Notes under the pieces: model-generated
The model's database searches: none
Told to the model about the DNA's origin: nothing
The model's input: the letters and a program-made list of their open reading frames with translations, nothing else
DNA from: RGIG3178 sp963674495
Lineage (GTDB): Bacteria; Bacillota; Clostridia; Christensenellales; QAND01
Assembly (NCBI GenBank): GCA_963674495.2
Contig: CAXXLG010000002.1
Span: 1,217,723 to 1,281,722, forward strand
Length of the DNA stretch: 64,000 nucleotides
Direction: 5' to 3'
Translations under genes and position numbers: made by a program
Shown: one piece after another, positions 16,160 through 25,991 of the stretch
How positions within the stretch are numbered: the first letter of the stretch is position 1
How the letters are laid out: the number at the start of each line of letters is the position of its first letter

Positions 16160-17434
16160 ATGAAACAACGCATTGCTCTTTTGGGGGCGGGTACGGTGGG
16201 TACCGGCGTATGCAAGCTGATTGCGCAGAACGGCGCGCTGATGGCGCAGAATCATGGCGTGGACATTGAAATTGCCAAAATTCTGGTGCGCGATCTAAAC
16301 AAGGAACACACCGGCGTCCCCGCAGATTTATTAACGGAGGATTTTAACGAGATTCTGACCGATCCCAGCATCGTGCTGATCGCGGAAGCGATGGGTGGAA
16401 CCGATCCCGCGCTTGACTATGCATTAAAGTCTTTACAGGCAAAAAAATGCTATGTGACGGCGAACAAGGAACTGATCAGCAAGCATTTTGAAACGCTGGA
16501 ACAGACGGCACGGGACAACGGTGTGGGCCTGTATTTCGAACCCAGTGTAGCCGGGGCCATTCCGGTGATCAAGGCGTTGACCGATTCGCTGGCGGCCAAC
16601 CGTATTGTAAGCATGATGGGTATCATCAACGGCACAACCAACTACATCATGAGCAAGATGAGCCACGAATGTTTGGATTACGAGGTGGCACTTGGTCAGG
16701 CGCAGGAACTCGGCTATGCCGAACCCGATCCCACCAACGATGTGGAAGGGTATGATGCGCGCTTTAAGCTGGCGATTTTGGCATCGCTGGCGTTTAGAAA
16801 ACGCGTGTTTGTGGAGGATGTTCTGTGCGAGGGAATAACCAACATCACCGCAGAGGATGTACGCATTGCCAGAGAATTTGGTTTTGGTATCAAGCTTTTG
16901 GCCATCGGCAAGATGGATGAGAACGACAAGGTGCAGGTGCGCGTACATCCCACCATGCTGCCGCTTGACCATCCGCTGTGCTCTGTACACGATGTGTTCA
17001 ACGCGGTGTTTATCAAAGCCAGCGCCGCGGGCGAGATGATGTTTTATGGACGCGGGGCGGGGGATATGCCCACCGCCAGCGCCATGGTGGCCGATATACT
17101 GCATGCTCTGATGCAGTCCACGCGCAGGCGGTATAACTGGGCATGGGAGGGCGCGCCCAAAGCGGACATTGCAAAGGATTGGCAGAGCGCGTTTTTCATT
17201 CATACCCGTGCCAAGGATGAACCGCGCGTGCTGGGCCGCATTGCCGGTATACTGGGCGATCACGGCGTGTCCATTGAAGCGGTGATGCAAAGGGGCAAAG
17301 CGGGGAAGGATGGCACGGTGCCGGTGGTATTCATTACGCATGTCACCAGCGAAAAGGCCTGCCGTGCTGCGATCGAACAGATCAAGCAAACGGCCATCAT
17401 CAAGGTTGTCAGCATTATCCGCGTAGAGCAATAA
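16160..17434 (+). CDS. hom: Homoserine dehydrogenase
   Basis: A 424-residue NAD(P)-dependent enzyme of threonine/methionine synthesis. ATG 16160 follows GGAGGGATACG. The Rossmann motif is LLGAGTVGTGV, the lysine in TANKELIS is near residue 102, and GIINGTTNYI is the family signature. A C-terminal ACT domain from about 345 (FIHTRAKDEPRVLGRIAGIL) suggests feedback control by amino acids. The gene is followed closely by a cupin gene. Confidence 0.96.
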   Translation: MKQRIALLGAGTVGTGVCKLIAQNGALMAQNHGVDIEIAKILVRDLNKEHTGVPADLLTEDFNEILTDPSIVLIAEAMGGTDPALDYALKSLQAKKCYVTANKELISKHFETLEQTARDNGVGLYFEPSVAGAIPVIKALTDSLAANRIVSMMGIINGTTNYIMSKMSHECLDYEVALGQAQELGYAEPDPTNDVEGYDARFKLAILASLAFRKRVFVEDVLCEGITNITAEDVRIAREFGFGIKLLAIGKMDENDKVQVRVHPTMLPLDHPLCSVHDVFNAVFIKASAAGEMMFYGRGAGDMPTASAMVADILHALMQSTRRRYNWAWEGAPKADIAKDWQSAFFIHTRAKDEPRVLGRIAGILGDHGVSIEAVMQRGKAGKDGTVPVVFITHVTSEKACRAAIEQIKQTAIIKVVSIIRVEQ

Positions 17435-17446
17435 GGAGGAATTACC

Positions 17447-17794
17447 ATGGTTAGCAAAAAAGGTATGACGAAGACGCAAACGCGTGAGGCGATGAGGGGT
17501 GGTCCCGGACAGGTGCATCTGCGTGAGCTGTCCACACCACAAGGCCTGCCACCCAAATGCCGGCTGTTCAGCGAACTGACCATCAAGCCGGGCTGTGGCA
17601 TCGGAGAGCATCCGCATGTGGGCGAAACGGAACTGTATTACATCCTCTCCGGAAAGGGCGTCGTAGTGGACGATGGCGCCGAAGTTGTGGTGGAACCGGG
17701 CGATTGCGTATCCACCGGCAACGGCGCATCGCACAGCATCACCAACCGTGGACAGGAACCGCTTGTGCTTGTGGCCTGTATCGTTTTGGATTGA
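17447..17794 (+). CDS. Small cupin-domain protein
   Basis: A 115-residue single-domain cupin. The ATG is 12 bp after hom, with AAGGAGGA. Metal-binding motif 1 is visible as GEHPHVGETELYYILSG and motif 2 as PGDCVSTGNGASHSI. The ligand is unknown. It could be a small-molecule binding or isomerase protein, and its place behind hom may be incidental. Confidence 0.88.
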   Translation: MVSKKGMTKTQTREAMRGGPGQVHLRELSTPQGLPPKCRLFSELTIKPGCGIGEHPHVGETELYYILSGKGVVVDDGAEVVVEPGDCVSTGNGASHSITNRGQEPLVLVACIVLD

Positions 17795-17805
17795 GGTGAA
17801 TGACA

Positions 17806-18045
17806 ATGCCACATATTGTGATCAATCTTTGGCCCGGACGTACGAAGGAACAAAAACGTGCGGTTTGCATCCCGGTGGGCAAGGCGTTAAGCGATGCCGC
17901 CGGCATTGATCTGGAGCATATCAGCGTATCCATCCACGAGGTCAAGCCCGATGAATGGGACGCCACGATGCGCAACGGGGAACTGGTAAAGAACAAGGAA
18001 GATATTGTGATTCCCGAGTATACCGAGGTGGAAGATTGGGTGTAA
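17806..18045 (+). CDS. 4-oxalocrotonate tautomerase family protein
   Basis: A 79-residue tautomerase. ATG 17806 is preferred over 17800 because removal of Met would expose Pro1, the catalytic base of the family (MPHIVINLWPGRT), and TGAGGTGA is well spaced. The remainder (KEQKRAVCIPVGKAL, then ISVSIHEVKPDEW) fits the beta-alpha-beta fold. The natural substrate is unknown. Confidence 0.88.
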   Translation: MPHIVINLWPGRTKEQKRAVCIPVGKALSDAAGIDLEHISVSIHEVKPDEWDATMRNGELVKNKEDIVIPEYTEVEDWV

Positions 18046-18101
18046 AAGGGCAGCGCAGGTGCACGAATGCACGGGACAGGCATGATTTTTATGATGGGCA
18101 C

Positions 18102-18133
18102 ATCAAGAGCAACCGTGGGTTGCTCTTTTGATA
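18102..18133 (+). terminator. Terminator after the hom-cupin-tautomerase unit
   Basis: Stem ATCAAGAGCAACC / GGTTGCTCTTTTGAT with a GTG loop. The rest of the gap to uvrB (18046-18362) holds only this and a promoter. Confidence 0.75.
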
Positions 18134-18289
18134 ACTTGAGATGTAGGCTGTATGCGAATAGACTGGCAATAACAACCAATGGATTTATAGGATATGCTAA
18201 AAGAAAACATTGTATATCAATATAAACATTAAACAACAATGCTTGCAAACAAATCTGACCATAATGGGGAACAAAGTTTCGCATATGTG

Positions 18290-18317
18290 TTGAAATTTAC
18301 GAAATCTTTGCTACAAT
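18290..18317 (+). promoter_or_regulatory. Promoter of uvrBA
   Basis: TTGAAA, a 16-nt spacer and TACAAT, 46 bp before the uvrB start. I see no clear SOS (LexA) box overlapping it. Confidence 0.6.
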
Positions 18318-18362
18318 AGGTATCATTGCAGTACATCGTCCGCGCAGATCGGGAGGACAAAA

Positions 18363-20384
18363 ATGGGAACGTTTCGCATAAAAAGTGAATTTGAGCCGCA
18401 GGGCGACCAGCCGCAGGCCATCGATGCGTTATCTTGTTCTATCGAAAACGACGCGCGCGACCAGGTGCTTTTGGGCGTAACGGGAAGCGGCAAGACGTTC
18501 ACCATGGCCAAAGTCATCGAACGAGTGCAGAAGCCTACGCTGGTCATCGCGCACAACAAGACGTTGGCGGCGCAGCTTTGCAGCGAGTTTCGTGAGTTCT
18601 TCCCGGACAGTGCTGTGGAGTATTTTGTCAGCTATTACGATTATTACCAGCCCGAGGCGTATATTCCACAGAGCGACGTATATATCGAGAAGACCGCTAC
18701 CATCAACGATGAGATCGACAAGATGCGCCACAGTGCCACCAGTTCTTTGAATGAGCGGCGGGATGTGATCGTGGTGGCCAGCGTATCCTGCATCTATGCG
18801 CTGGGCGATCCAGAAGAATATCTGAAAATGTCCGTATCGCTGCGTCCTGGCATGAAGGTGAGCCGGGAGAGCGTTATGCGTCGCCTGGTGGACATTCAGT
18901 ATGAGCGCAACGACATCAACTTTGTACGCGGCACGTTCCGCGCGCGTGGCGACGTGTTGGAGATATTTCCGGCCAGCCACAGCGAGAAGGCAATACGGGT
19001 GGAGTTCTTCGGCGACGAGATCGAACGGATCAGCGAGATTGACATCGTGACCGGTTTGCCGTTGCGGCTGTTGGACCACATGCCCGTCTTCCCCGCCACG
19101 CACTATGCCACAAGTCCCGAGCGCATGATGCGCGCGATGGAGACCATTGAAACGGATATGCTTGGGCGTGTAAACGAGTTTCGCGATGCGGGCCAGTTGC
19201 TCGAAGCCCAGCGCATCGAACAGCGCACGCGGTTCGATCTTGAGATGATGCGGGAGATCGGTTTTTGCAGCGGCATCGAGAACTATTCGCGCTACTTCGA
19301 CGGGCGCAAACCGGGCGAGCCGCCGTATACGCTGCTGGATTATTTCCCAAAGGACTTTTTGTTGTTCATTGACGAGAGCCATGTGACCATTCCGCAGATC
19401 CGGGCGATGTATAAAGGTGACTATGCGCGTAAGAATTCGCTGATCAACTACGGCTTTCGGCTGCCGGCGGCGTACGACAACCGTCCGCTGAAGTTTGAGG
19501 AGTTCCAAAAACGCATCAATCAGGCGGTATACGTCAGCGCGACGCCGGCGGATTATGAATTGTCCCGCGCCACGCAGGTGGTGGAGCAGATTATACGGCC
19601 CACCGGCCTAATCGATCCACCCGTTGCGGTATTGCCTGCTAAAGGCCAGGTGGATGATCTGATCGGGCAGATACACGCAACCGTGGAAAACGGATACCGT
19701 GTGCTTGTCACGACGCTGACAAAGAAGATGGCAGAACGACTGACGGAATATTTGGAGGATATGGATATTCGGGTGCGGTACATGCATTCGGATATCGAAA
19801 CCCTTGAGCGTATGGAGATTATCCGCGATCTGCGCCTGGGTGAGTTCGACGTGTTGGTGGGCATCAACCTGTTGCGCGAAGGTCTCGATCTGCCAGAGGT
19901 GGGGTTGGTTGCGATACTGGATGCCGACAAGGAAGGGTTCTTGCGCAGCGCAACCTCGTTGATACAGACCATCGGTCGCGCGGCGCGCAATGTCGACGGC
20001 AGGGTCGTAATGTACGCCGACAAGGTGACAGACAGCATGAAGCGCGCGCTTGGTGAAACGGAGCGCAGGCGCAATCTGCAGTTGGATTATAACCGAGAAC
20101 ACGGTGTCACGCCGCAAAGCATTGTCAAGGGCGTACGCGATATATTGGAGATATCCCGGACGGCGGACGGGAAAGTGCATAAGGACCTTCGTGGTCGTAT
20201 GACGCCGGAACAGATCGCGGCGCGCATCTACCTGATGGAACAGGAAATGCAGCAGGCGGCAGCGGAACTGGACTTTGAGCGTGCGGCCAAACTCCGGGAT
20301 GGGATCATCGCACTGCGCGAGGGCAAGGTGGTGCATACTAAGGGGAAAAAGCGCTATTCGGGCGGACGAAAGGCGAGAAAATGA
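18363..20384 (+). CDS. uvrB: UvrABC excinuclease subunit B
   Basis: A 673-residue damage-verifying helicase of nucleotide excision repair. The ATG follows GGGAGGAC. Walker A is GVTGSGKT near residue 40. The beta-hairpin that inserts behind the lesion is the Tyr-rich YYDYYQPEAYIPQSD near 95. Helicase motifs DESH and TIGRAARN are present. A C-terminal UVR domain (MEQEMQQAAAELDFERAAKL) would contact UvrC. The end overlaps uvrA by 4 bp. Full length. Confidence 0.98.
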   Translation: MGTFRIKSEFEPQGDQPQAIDALSCSIENDARDQVLLGVTGSGKTFTMAKVIERVQKPTLVIAHNKTLAAQLCSEFREFFPDSAVEYFVSYYDYYQPEAYIPQSDVYIEKTATINDEIDKMRHSATSSLNERRDVIVVASVSCIYALGDPEEYLKMSVSLRPGMKVSRESVMRRLVDIQYERNDINFVRGTFRARGDVLEIFPASHSEKAIRVEFFGDEIERISEIDIVTGLPLRLLDHMPVFPATHYATSPERMMRAMETIETDMLGRVNEFRDAGQLLEAQRIEQRTRFDLEMMREIGFCSGIENYSRYFDGRKPGEPPYTLLDYFPKDFLLFIDESHVTIPQIRAMYKGDYARKNSLINYGFRLPAAYDNRPLKFEEFQKRINQAVYVSATPADYELSRATQVVEQIIRPTGLIDPPVAVLPAKGQVDDLIGQIHATVENGYRVLVTTLTKKMAERLTEYLEDMDIRVRYMHSDIETLERMEIIRDLRLGEFDVLVGINLLREGLDLPEVGLVAILDADKEGFLRSATSLIQTIGRAARNVDGRVVMYADKVTDSMKRALGETERRRNLQLDYNREHGVTPQSIVKGVRDILEISRTADGKVHKDLRGRMTPEQIAARIYLMEQEMQQAAAELDFERAAKLRDGIIALREGKVVHTKGKKRYSGGRKARK

Positions 20385-23224
20385 ACGATCAAATCATTAT
20401 CAAGGGCGCAAGGCAGCACAATCTGAAAGACATCGATCTAACGTTGCCGCGCAATCAGTTCATCGTGTTTACCGGTATATCGGGCAGCGGTAAGAGCAGC
20501 CTTGCATTTGATACCATCTATGCGGAAGGACAGCGGCGATATGTCGAGTCATTGTCCTCCTATGCGCGACAGTTTTTAGGGCAGATGGACAAACCTGACG
20601 TGGATTCCATCGAGGGGTTGTCCCCCGCTATCTCCATCGACCAGAAAACAACATCGCGTAACCCTCGTTCCACCGTGGGTACGGTTACAGAAGTACACGA
20701 TTACCTCCGGTTGCTCTATGCCCGTGTCGGCCAGCCACACTGTCCCAAGTGCGGGCGGCCGATAGCGAAACAGAGCGTTGATCAGATGGTGGATGCGATT
20801 TTGGATCTGGGCGAGGGCACGAGAATTCTGGTGCTTTCCCCCATCGTGCGCGCGCGTAAGGGCGAGCACGCCAAGTTGTTTGAAGATCTAAGAAAGGGCG
20901 GCTTTGTCCGCGTGCTGGTGGACGGGGATGTGCGCGATCTGTCCGAAGAGATCAAGCTCTTAAAAAATTATAAGCACAGTATATCTGCTGTCGTGGATCG
21001 CATTGCGGTCCGTCCCGATATAAGGGGTCGAATTGGAGAGAGTGTGGAAACATCGCTCGAATTGTCCGGCGGGCTCGTGGTCATACAAAATGCGGACACG
21101 GGCGAAGAGATGACGCTAAGTGGCAACTATGCCTGCCCGGACTGCGGCATCAGCATGGAGGAACTGACGCCGCGCATGTTCTCCTTTAACAATCCCTTTG
21201 GCGCCTGCCCGGATTGTTCCGGTCTCGGCACGCTGATGAAGGTCGATCCCGATCTTGTTATTCCCGACCGATCACTGTCGCTTCGACAAGGTGCCATTCG
21301 CGTATCCGGCTGGGACAGCGCGAACGCGGGCAGCATGGCGGACATGTATTTCGCAGCATTGAGTAAGCACTACGGTTTTTCGTTGGATACGCCGTTGAAC
21401 GATTTGGATGAAAAGTTTGTAGAACTCTTTTTATACGGCACCGGCAAGGAAAAGGTAAAGGTGGATTATACGCGCGAGTTTGGGTCGGGTACGTTTTACA
21501 GTGCGTTTGAGGGAATTATTCCCAACATCGAACGGCGCTACAAGGAAACGCAGAGTAACTGGATGAAAGAGGAACTATCCGGCTATATGTCGATAACGCC
21601 CTGCCCGGCGTGCAACGGCGCGAGGCTCAAACCCGAGGTGCTGGGCGTGACGGTGGGACATCTGTCCATTGCACAGCTCAGCGATCTGAGCGTTTTGGAA
21701 TCACGCCAATACCTGCACAATCTGGTATTGAACGAGAGGCAGCAGATGATCGCGGGCCGTATCCTCAAGGAAGTGCAGGAGCGGTTGGGCTTTCTGGTGG
21801 ACGTGGGGTTGGACTACATCACACTTTCGCGTACCGCGTACACGCTGTCTGGCGGCGAAGCGCAGCGCATCCGGCTGGCGACGCAGATCGGCTCGCATCT
21901 GACCGGCGTACTGTACATCCTCGATGAGCCCAGCATCGGGTTGCATCAGCGCGACAATGCGAAGCTACTCAAGACGCTTAAGGGACTTCGGGATTTGGGT
22001 AACACGCTGATTGTGGTGGAACACGACGAGGAAACGATGCGTGCCGCCGACCAGATCGTGGACATCGGACCGGGTGCGGGCGAGCATGGCGGTCAGATCA
22101 TTGCGCAAGGTACCGCACAGGACATTGAACATACGCCCGAATCCGTAACCGGCCAATATCTCAGCGGCGTTAGGTCCATCGTCGTTCCCAACGTGCGCCG
22201 CAAACCCAGCGGCAAACTCCGTGTGTGCGGCGCTAAGCAGAATAACCTCAAGAGCATCAACGTTGATGTTCCGTTGGGCGTGTTTACCTGCGTGACCGGC
22301 GTATCGGGAAGCGGCAAGAGCAGCCTGGTCAACGATATCCTCTATAAGGCGCTATCGCGCGAGCTCAACCGCGCCAAGCACCGCCCCGGGGAATATGAGC
22401 GCATCGAAGGCGTGGGGCAGCTGGACAAGGTCATCGACATCGACCAGTCGCCCATCGGACGCACGCCGCGTAGCAACCCCGCTACGTATACCGGCATGTT
22501 CGATCTGATCCGGAGCGTGTTCGCCAAAACGCCGCAGGCGCGTATGCGCGGCTACAAAGGAGGGCGTTTCAGTTTTAACGTCAAGGGCGGGCGGTGCGAA
22601 TCGTGCAAGGGTGACGGCATCGTGCGCATTGAGATGCATTTTTTGCCCGATGTGTACGTGCCCTGTGACGTTTGTAAAGGAAAGCGGTACAACCGGGAAA
22701 CGCTGGAAGTGCATTACAAAGGCAAGAGCATCGCGGACGTTTTGGACATGACGGTCAACCAAGCGCATGCGTTCTTCTCGTCGCTACCGCGTATTGAGAA
22801 AAAGTTGCAGACACTGATGGACGTAGGCCTAGGGTATATCCGGTTGGGACAACCCAGCACCACGCTGTCCGGCGGCGAAGCGCAGCGCGTAAAGCTGGCC
22901 ACCGAGCTATCGAAACGCAGTACCGGTCGTACGCTGTACATACTGGATGAGCCTACAACAGGACTGCACATGGCGGATGTCGACCGGCTGATCACCATCC
23001 TGCATAAACTGGTGGAGGGGGGCAATACGGTGGTGGTCATCGAGCACAATTTAGACGTGATCAAGACGGCGGATTACATCATTGATCTTGGTCCCGAGGG
23101 CGGAGATAGGGGCGGTACCGTCATTGCCGAGGGTACGCCGGAGCAGGTTGCAAAGAATAAAAAGAGCTACACCGGGCAATATCTCGTATCCGTTCTTAAA
23201 CACGCTAAACAAATGAATTCATGA
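20381..23224 (+). CDS. uvrA: UvrABC excinuclease subunit A
   Basis: A 947-residue ABC-type ATPase that finds DNA lesions and loads UvrB. Two ABC modules are present: Walker A GISGSGKSS near 33 and GVSGSGKSS near 645, and signatures LSGGEAQRIRLA and LSGGEAQRVKLA. Zinc modules are seen as CPKCGRPI, CPDCG/CPDCSGLG and CESCKGDG/CDVCKGKRYN. ATG 20381 overlaps the uvrB stop, so translation is coupled. Full length. Confidence 0.98.
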   Translation: MNDQIIIKGARQHNLKDIDLTLPRNQFIVFTGISGSGKSSLAFDTIYAEGQRRYVESLSSYARQFLGQMDKPDVDSIEGLSPAISIDQKTTSRNPRSTVGTVTEVHDYLRLLYARVGQPHCPKCGRPIAKQSVDQMVDAILDLGEGTRILVLSPIVRARKGEHAKLFEDLRKGGFVRVLVDGDVRDLSEEIKLLKNYKHSISAVVDRIAVRPDIRGRIGESVETSLELSGGLVVIQNADTGEEMTLSGNYACPDCGISMEELTPRMFSFNNPFGACPDCSGLGTLMKVDPDLVIPDRSLSLRQGAIRVSGWDSANAGSMADMYFAALSKHYGFSLDTPLNDLDEKFVELFLYGTGKEKVKVDYTREFGSGTFYSAFEGIIPNIERRYKETQSNWMKEELSGYMSITPCPACNGARLKPEVLGVTVGHLSIAQLSDLSVLESRQYLHNLVLNERQQMIAGRILKEVQERLGFLVDVGLDYITLSRTAYTLSGGEAQRIRLATQIGSHLTGVLYILDEPSIGLHQRDNAKLLKTLKGLRDLGNTLIVVEHDEETMRAADQIVDIGPGAGEHGGQIIAQGTAQDIEHTPESVTGQYLSGVRSIVVPNVRRKPSGKLRVCGAKQNNLKSINVDVPLGVFTCVTGVSGSGKSSLVNDILYKALSRELNRAKHRPGEYERIEGVGQLDKVIDIDQSPIGRTPRSNPATYTGMFDLIRSVFAKTPQARMRGYKGGRFSFNVKGGRCESCKGDGIVRIEMHFLPDVYVPCDVCKGKRYNRETLEVHYKGKSIADVLDMTVNQAHAFFSSLPRIEKKLQTLMDVGLGYIRLGQPSTTLSGGEAQRVKLATELSKRSTGRTLYILDEPTTGLHMADVDRLITILHKLVEGGNTVVVIEHNLDVIKTADYIIDLGPEGGDRGGTVIAEGTPEQVAKNKKSYTGQYLVSVLKHAKQMNS

Positions 23225-23678
23225 CCCTTTGCAGTTCGTTCGTTGGCAGATGAGCCAGGACGAAGGTAGGGCATTACCCCTTAAGAGTGCCCGCGAACCT
23301 TTGATGTGGTTGAAGGCATTTGTAAACCATCACATTGGTGCGGGCTGTTGCTTTACACAAATCCCTTTTTCAATCTCATGCGTGCAATCCTTCGAGCTAT
23401 AAAGCTTTTTCTGCTTAACCCCTGTTCAAAAAGGTTTTCCGCCAGAAAACACAAGAACAATGTTAGCGGTCGGCGTACGGAAAGCTAGGAACCATGGAAC
23501 ATAGATCAATTTGCGTATCGTATTTTTAATCGCAATCCTCGATTGTGTTTTTTATTTTTAAATGCCTTGTCTGACAAAATAAAGGAATAAAAAATCCATA
23601 TTAATAATTATAATACATATAGACTAGTATAAAAAAGTCTTACCTATACCAAAAATGAAACAAACAATCCAAATTAAC
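23225..23678. other. Gene-free spacer after uvrA
   Basis: About 450 bp with no frame of coding character. It becomes strongly AT-rich from 23,500 toward the aldolase promoter. I see no terminator with a clear T tract and no riboswitch-like structure. Confidence 0.6.
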
Positions 23679-23706
23679 TTGACGTATTGGCGATATATGA
23701 TAATAT
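23679..23706 (+). promoter_or_regulatory. Promoter of the aldolase-dehydrogenase unit
   Basis: TTGACG, a 16-nt spacer and TAATAT in an AT-rich stretch, 34 bp before the aldolase start. A TATAAT also lies 3 bp further on. Confidence 0.65.
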
Positions 23707-23740
23707 AATACCAGTTTAGAAGAATTAGGAGGAAAAGAAT

Positions 23741-24577
23741 ATGTTAGTAACCATGAAAGAAATTCTGGAAGCAGCGCGTGCTGATGGTTATGCCGTAACC
23801 GCACCGAACACCAACAACGAAGACACGGTTCGTGCGGCCGTTGAAGCTGCTGTTGAGAACAGGTCCGCCATGATTTTGGATCTCAACTTTGGCGCCAATC
23901 CCGATATCGTTCTTTTCGGGCAGTATTGTAGAGAGATAGCAAAAGCGGCCAATGTGCCAATCGCTATCAATCAGGATCACGGTGCAAAATTCGAACATGC
24001 GATCTGGGCCATGCGCGCGGGCTTCACATCTGTTATGGCGGATCGCTCCACGCTGTCGTTTGAAGATAACATCGAGCAGGTTGCCGATATTACAAGGATT
24101 GCCCACGCGATCAACGTTACCGTGGAAGCCGAATTGGGGCATGTCGGCGTTGGTTTGCAATATGATATCGACCGCGACGCCGGATTGACAAACCCGGATC
24201 AGGCAGCTGAATATGTTGAGCGCACCGGTTGTGATGCATTGGCGGTTGCCATCGGCACCGCACACGGTGTGTATAAGGGCACTCCGCATCTGGATTTCCC
24301 GCTGCTTCACAAATTGTTTGACATCGTGAAGATTCCGCTTGTCCTGCACGGCGGATCCGGTACCGGTGATGACAACCTTGCCAAAGCTGCCCGCGAAGGC
24401 ATCAGCAAGATCAATCTTGCGACCGACCTGGGTAGAGCGGGCAATAAAGCAATCGTTGATTCGGGATTCCCAACGCCGCCTCCGGGCAGGTATTCTGTTA
24501 CAGGCGTTTACAAAGAGGGCTTTAAGAATAAGCTTATCCACTACATGAAGTTGACAGGGCAATGCGACAGATTCTAG
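23741..24577 (+). CDS. Class II ketose-bisphosphate aldolase (Fba/GatY-like)
   Basis: A 278-residue zinc aldolase that splits fructose- or tagatose-type 1,6-bisphosphate into two triose phosphates. The ATG follows TTAGGAGGAA. Zinc and active-site residues are visible: Asp-His in NQDHGAKFEH, Glu/His in EAELGHVG, His in GTAHGVYKG and His in LHGGSGTGDD. The sequence resembles short GatY/KbaY-type aldolases. Its neighbours are a polyol-type dehydrogenase (same strand) and a DeoR regulator, so a sugar or polyol catabolic role is more likely than core glycolysis. Confidence 0.9.
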   Translation: MLVTMKEILEAARADGYAVTAPNTNNEDTVRAAVEAAVENRSAMILDLNFGANPDIVLFGQYCREIAKAANVPIAINQDHGAKFEHAIWAMRAGFTSVMADRSTLSFEDNIEQVADITRIAHAINVTVEAELGHVGVGLQYDIDRDAGLTNPDQAAEYVERTGCDALAVAIGTAHGVYKGTPHLDFPLLHKLFDIVKIPLVLHGGSGTGDDNLAKAAREGISKINLATDLGRAGNKAIVDSGFPTPPPGRYSVTGVYKEGFKNKLIHYMKLTGQCDRF

Positions 24578-24670
24578 CGTATTGGTCAATTTAGCGTTGA
24601 ATGGATGCCATTTGCGAGATCCATGGTGTCCATAGGCGGATAGATAATCCATATCACTAAAAAGGAGAAG

Positions 24671-25753
24671 ATGAATAAGATGAGTAGTTCACTACCGGAA
24701 AAAATTCATTTTGGCGTAATCGTAGAAGGCCATAAGGCGGAAATGCACGAGGCTCCGTTTCCCGAAGTGGGCCCGGAGGACATCGTCATTAAAATGGCGA
24801 TCAACAATATCTGTACGACCGACTATCAGCAATGGATGGGCCTGAGGGACCATCAGGGATTTCCGATGGCGGGCGGCCATGAGTTTGCTGGCACCATCTT
24901 CCACAAGGGCGAGAATGTGCTGGATCAGTTTAAGATCGGTGCGCAAGTCGCCGCCATGCATCCTTCCTGCGGGATGTGCGAAAATTGCCGCAGCGGACTT
25001 TCCGGCGACTGCACGAACCGTGGCGGGCACAGAGGCCCCGGCCCGGACGGCTACGTTGGCAGCAAGCGCATGGCGGATTACATCGTGTGCAATCAGAGAT
25101 ATGTCGTGCCTATCAATGAGTCCGTTCCTCCGGCGGAGGCAGGCTTTTTGGAGCCGGTTTCCACAGTGGTGCAGTGTATCAAAAAAGCGGGCATTAAGCC
25201 CATGGAAGACGTTGTCATCATCGGCGCGGGCACGATGGGTCTTGTCAACGCACAGGTTGCCAAAGCGTGGGGCGCCCGTGTGATCATCACCGAAATTCTG
25301 CCCAAGAAGATTGAACGTGCCAAAGCGATGGGTATTGGCGATGTGATCGATGCCAAGAACACCGATCCAGTGGCAGAAGTCAAACGCCTGACCGACGGCA
25401 AGGGCGCGGACTGTGTTATTTCGGCTGTAGGTGCGTCCATTGCGTACAAACAGGGTTATCAGATGCTCAAGCAGTTGCGCGGCCGCCTGGTATTTTTTCC
25501 GGCCGGCTATCCGAAACCGGAGATAGCGTGCGATCCCAATGAGCTTCATTACCGCAAGATCGAGCTCATCGGTACCTTTGGCTCCAATTTGGACGATTGG
25601 CAGGATGCTGCGACGCTTCTGTCCAAGAAGCTGATCGACTGCAGCTATTCTCTAGAGGGCAAGGTGTTCCCGCTGCGTGACATCCAGAAGGCATACGAAG
25701 CGGCATCCACGCCGGGTGCATACCGCATATCGCTTGACCTACAGGGCGTGTAG
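24671..25753 (+). CDS. Zinc-dependent medium-chain dehydrogenase (sorbitol/threonine dehydrogenase type)
   Basis: A 360-residue alcohol/polyol dehydrogenase. The start is either ATG 24671 (3 nt after AAGGAG) or ATG 24680 (12 nt after it); I keep the first. Catalytic zinc ligands are Cys in NNICTTDYQQW and His-Glu in GGHEF. The structural zinc Cys4 is CGMCENCRSGLSGDC near 98-112. The Rossmann motif is VVIIGAGTMGLVNAQVA. It lies 93 bp after the aldolase gene and is followed by a terminator. A ketose or polyol substrate is inferred from context. Confidence 0.92.
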   Translation: MNKMSSSLPEKIHFGVIVEGHKAEMHEAPFPEVGPEDIVIKMAINNICTTDYQQWMGLRDHQGFPMAGGHEFAGTIFHKGENVLDQFKIGAQVAAMHPSCGMCENCRSGLSGDCTNRGGHRGPGPDGYVGSKRMADYIVCNQRYVVPINESVPPAEAGFLEPVSTVVQCIKKAGIKPMEDVVIIGAGTMGLVNAQVAKAWGARVIITEILPKKIERAKAMGIGDVIDAKNTDPVAEVKRLTDGKGADCVISAVGASIAYKQGYQMLKQLRGRLVFFPAGYPKPEIACDPNELHYRKIELIGTFGSNLDDWQDAATLLSKKLIDCSYSLEGKVFPLRDIQKAYEAASTPGAYRISLDLQGV

Positions 25754-25761
25754 AAGAAATG

Positions 25762-25790
25762 AAAAGAGGCGTTTTATACGCCTCTTTTTA
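25762..25790 (+). terminator. Terminator after the zinc dehydrogenase
   Basis: Stem AAAAGAGGCGT / ACGCCTCTTTT with a 5-nt loop and trailing T. It separates the pair from the convergent DeoR gene. Confidence 0.9.
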
Positions 25791-25991
25791 GATTGCAGAA
25801 ATAATAACGAAGCACGAAGATGTATGAAGGGTAAGAGTAGTATCAAACAGACGCGGACAGAAGATCCATTGATATAAAATAGTGTGAACGGTGATGGCAA
25901 GCACCTCGTATAATTAAAAAAATCTATAGAATAAATGCAATATTGATCGTATAGTATGCTGAAATCGAATAGATCAGCCATATTCTGCTTA

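Noticed and set aside
16433..17812. A 459-codon open frame on the minus strand opposite hom and the cupin gene
   Set aside because: It is antisense to two clear genes, has no domain signature, is rich in His/Arg/Gln typical of antisense translation, and lacks a ribosome site.
18429..19508. A 359-codon minus-strand frame opposite uvrB
   Set aside because: It is a mirror of the strongly biased uvrB codons, with no start signal or domain.
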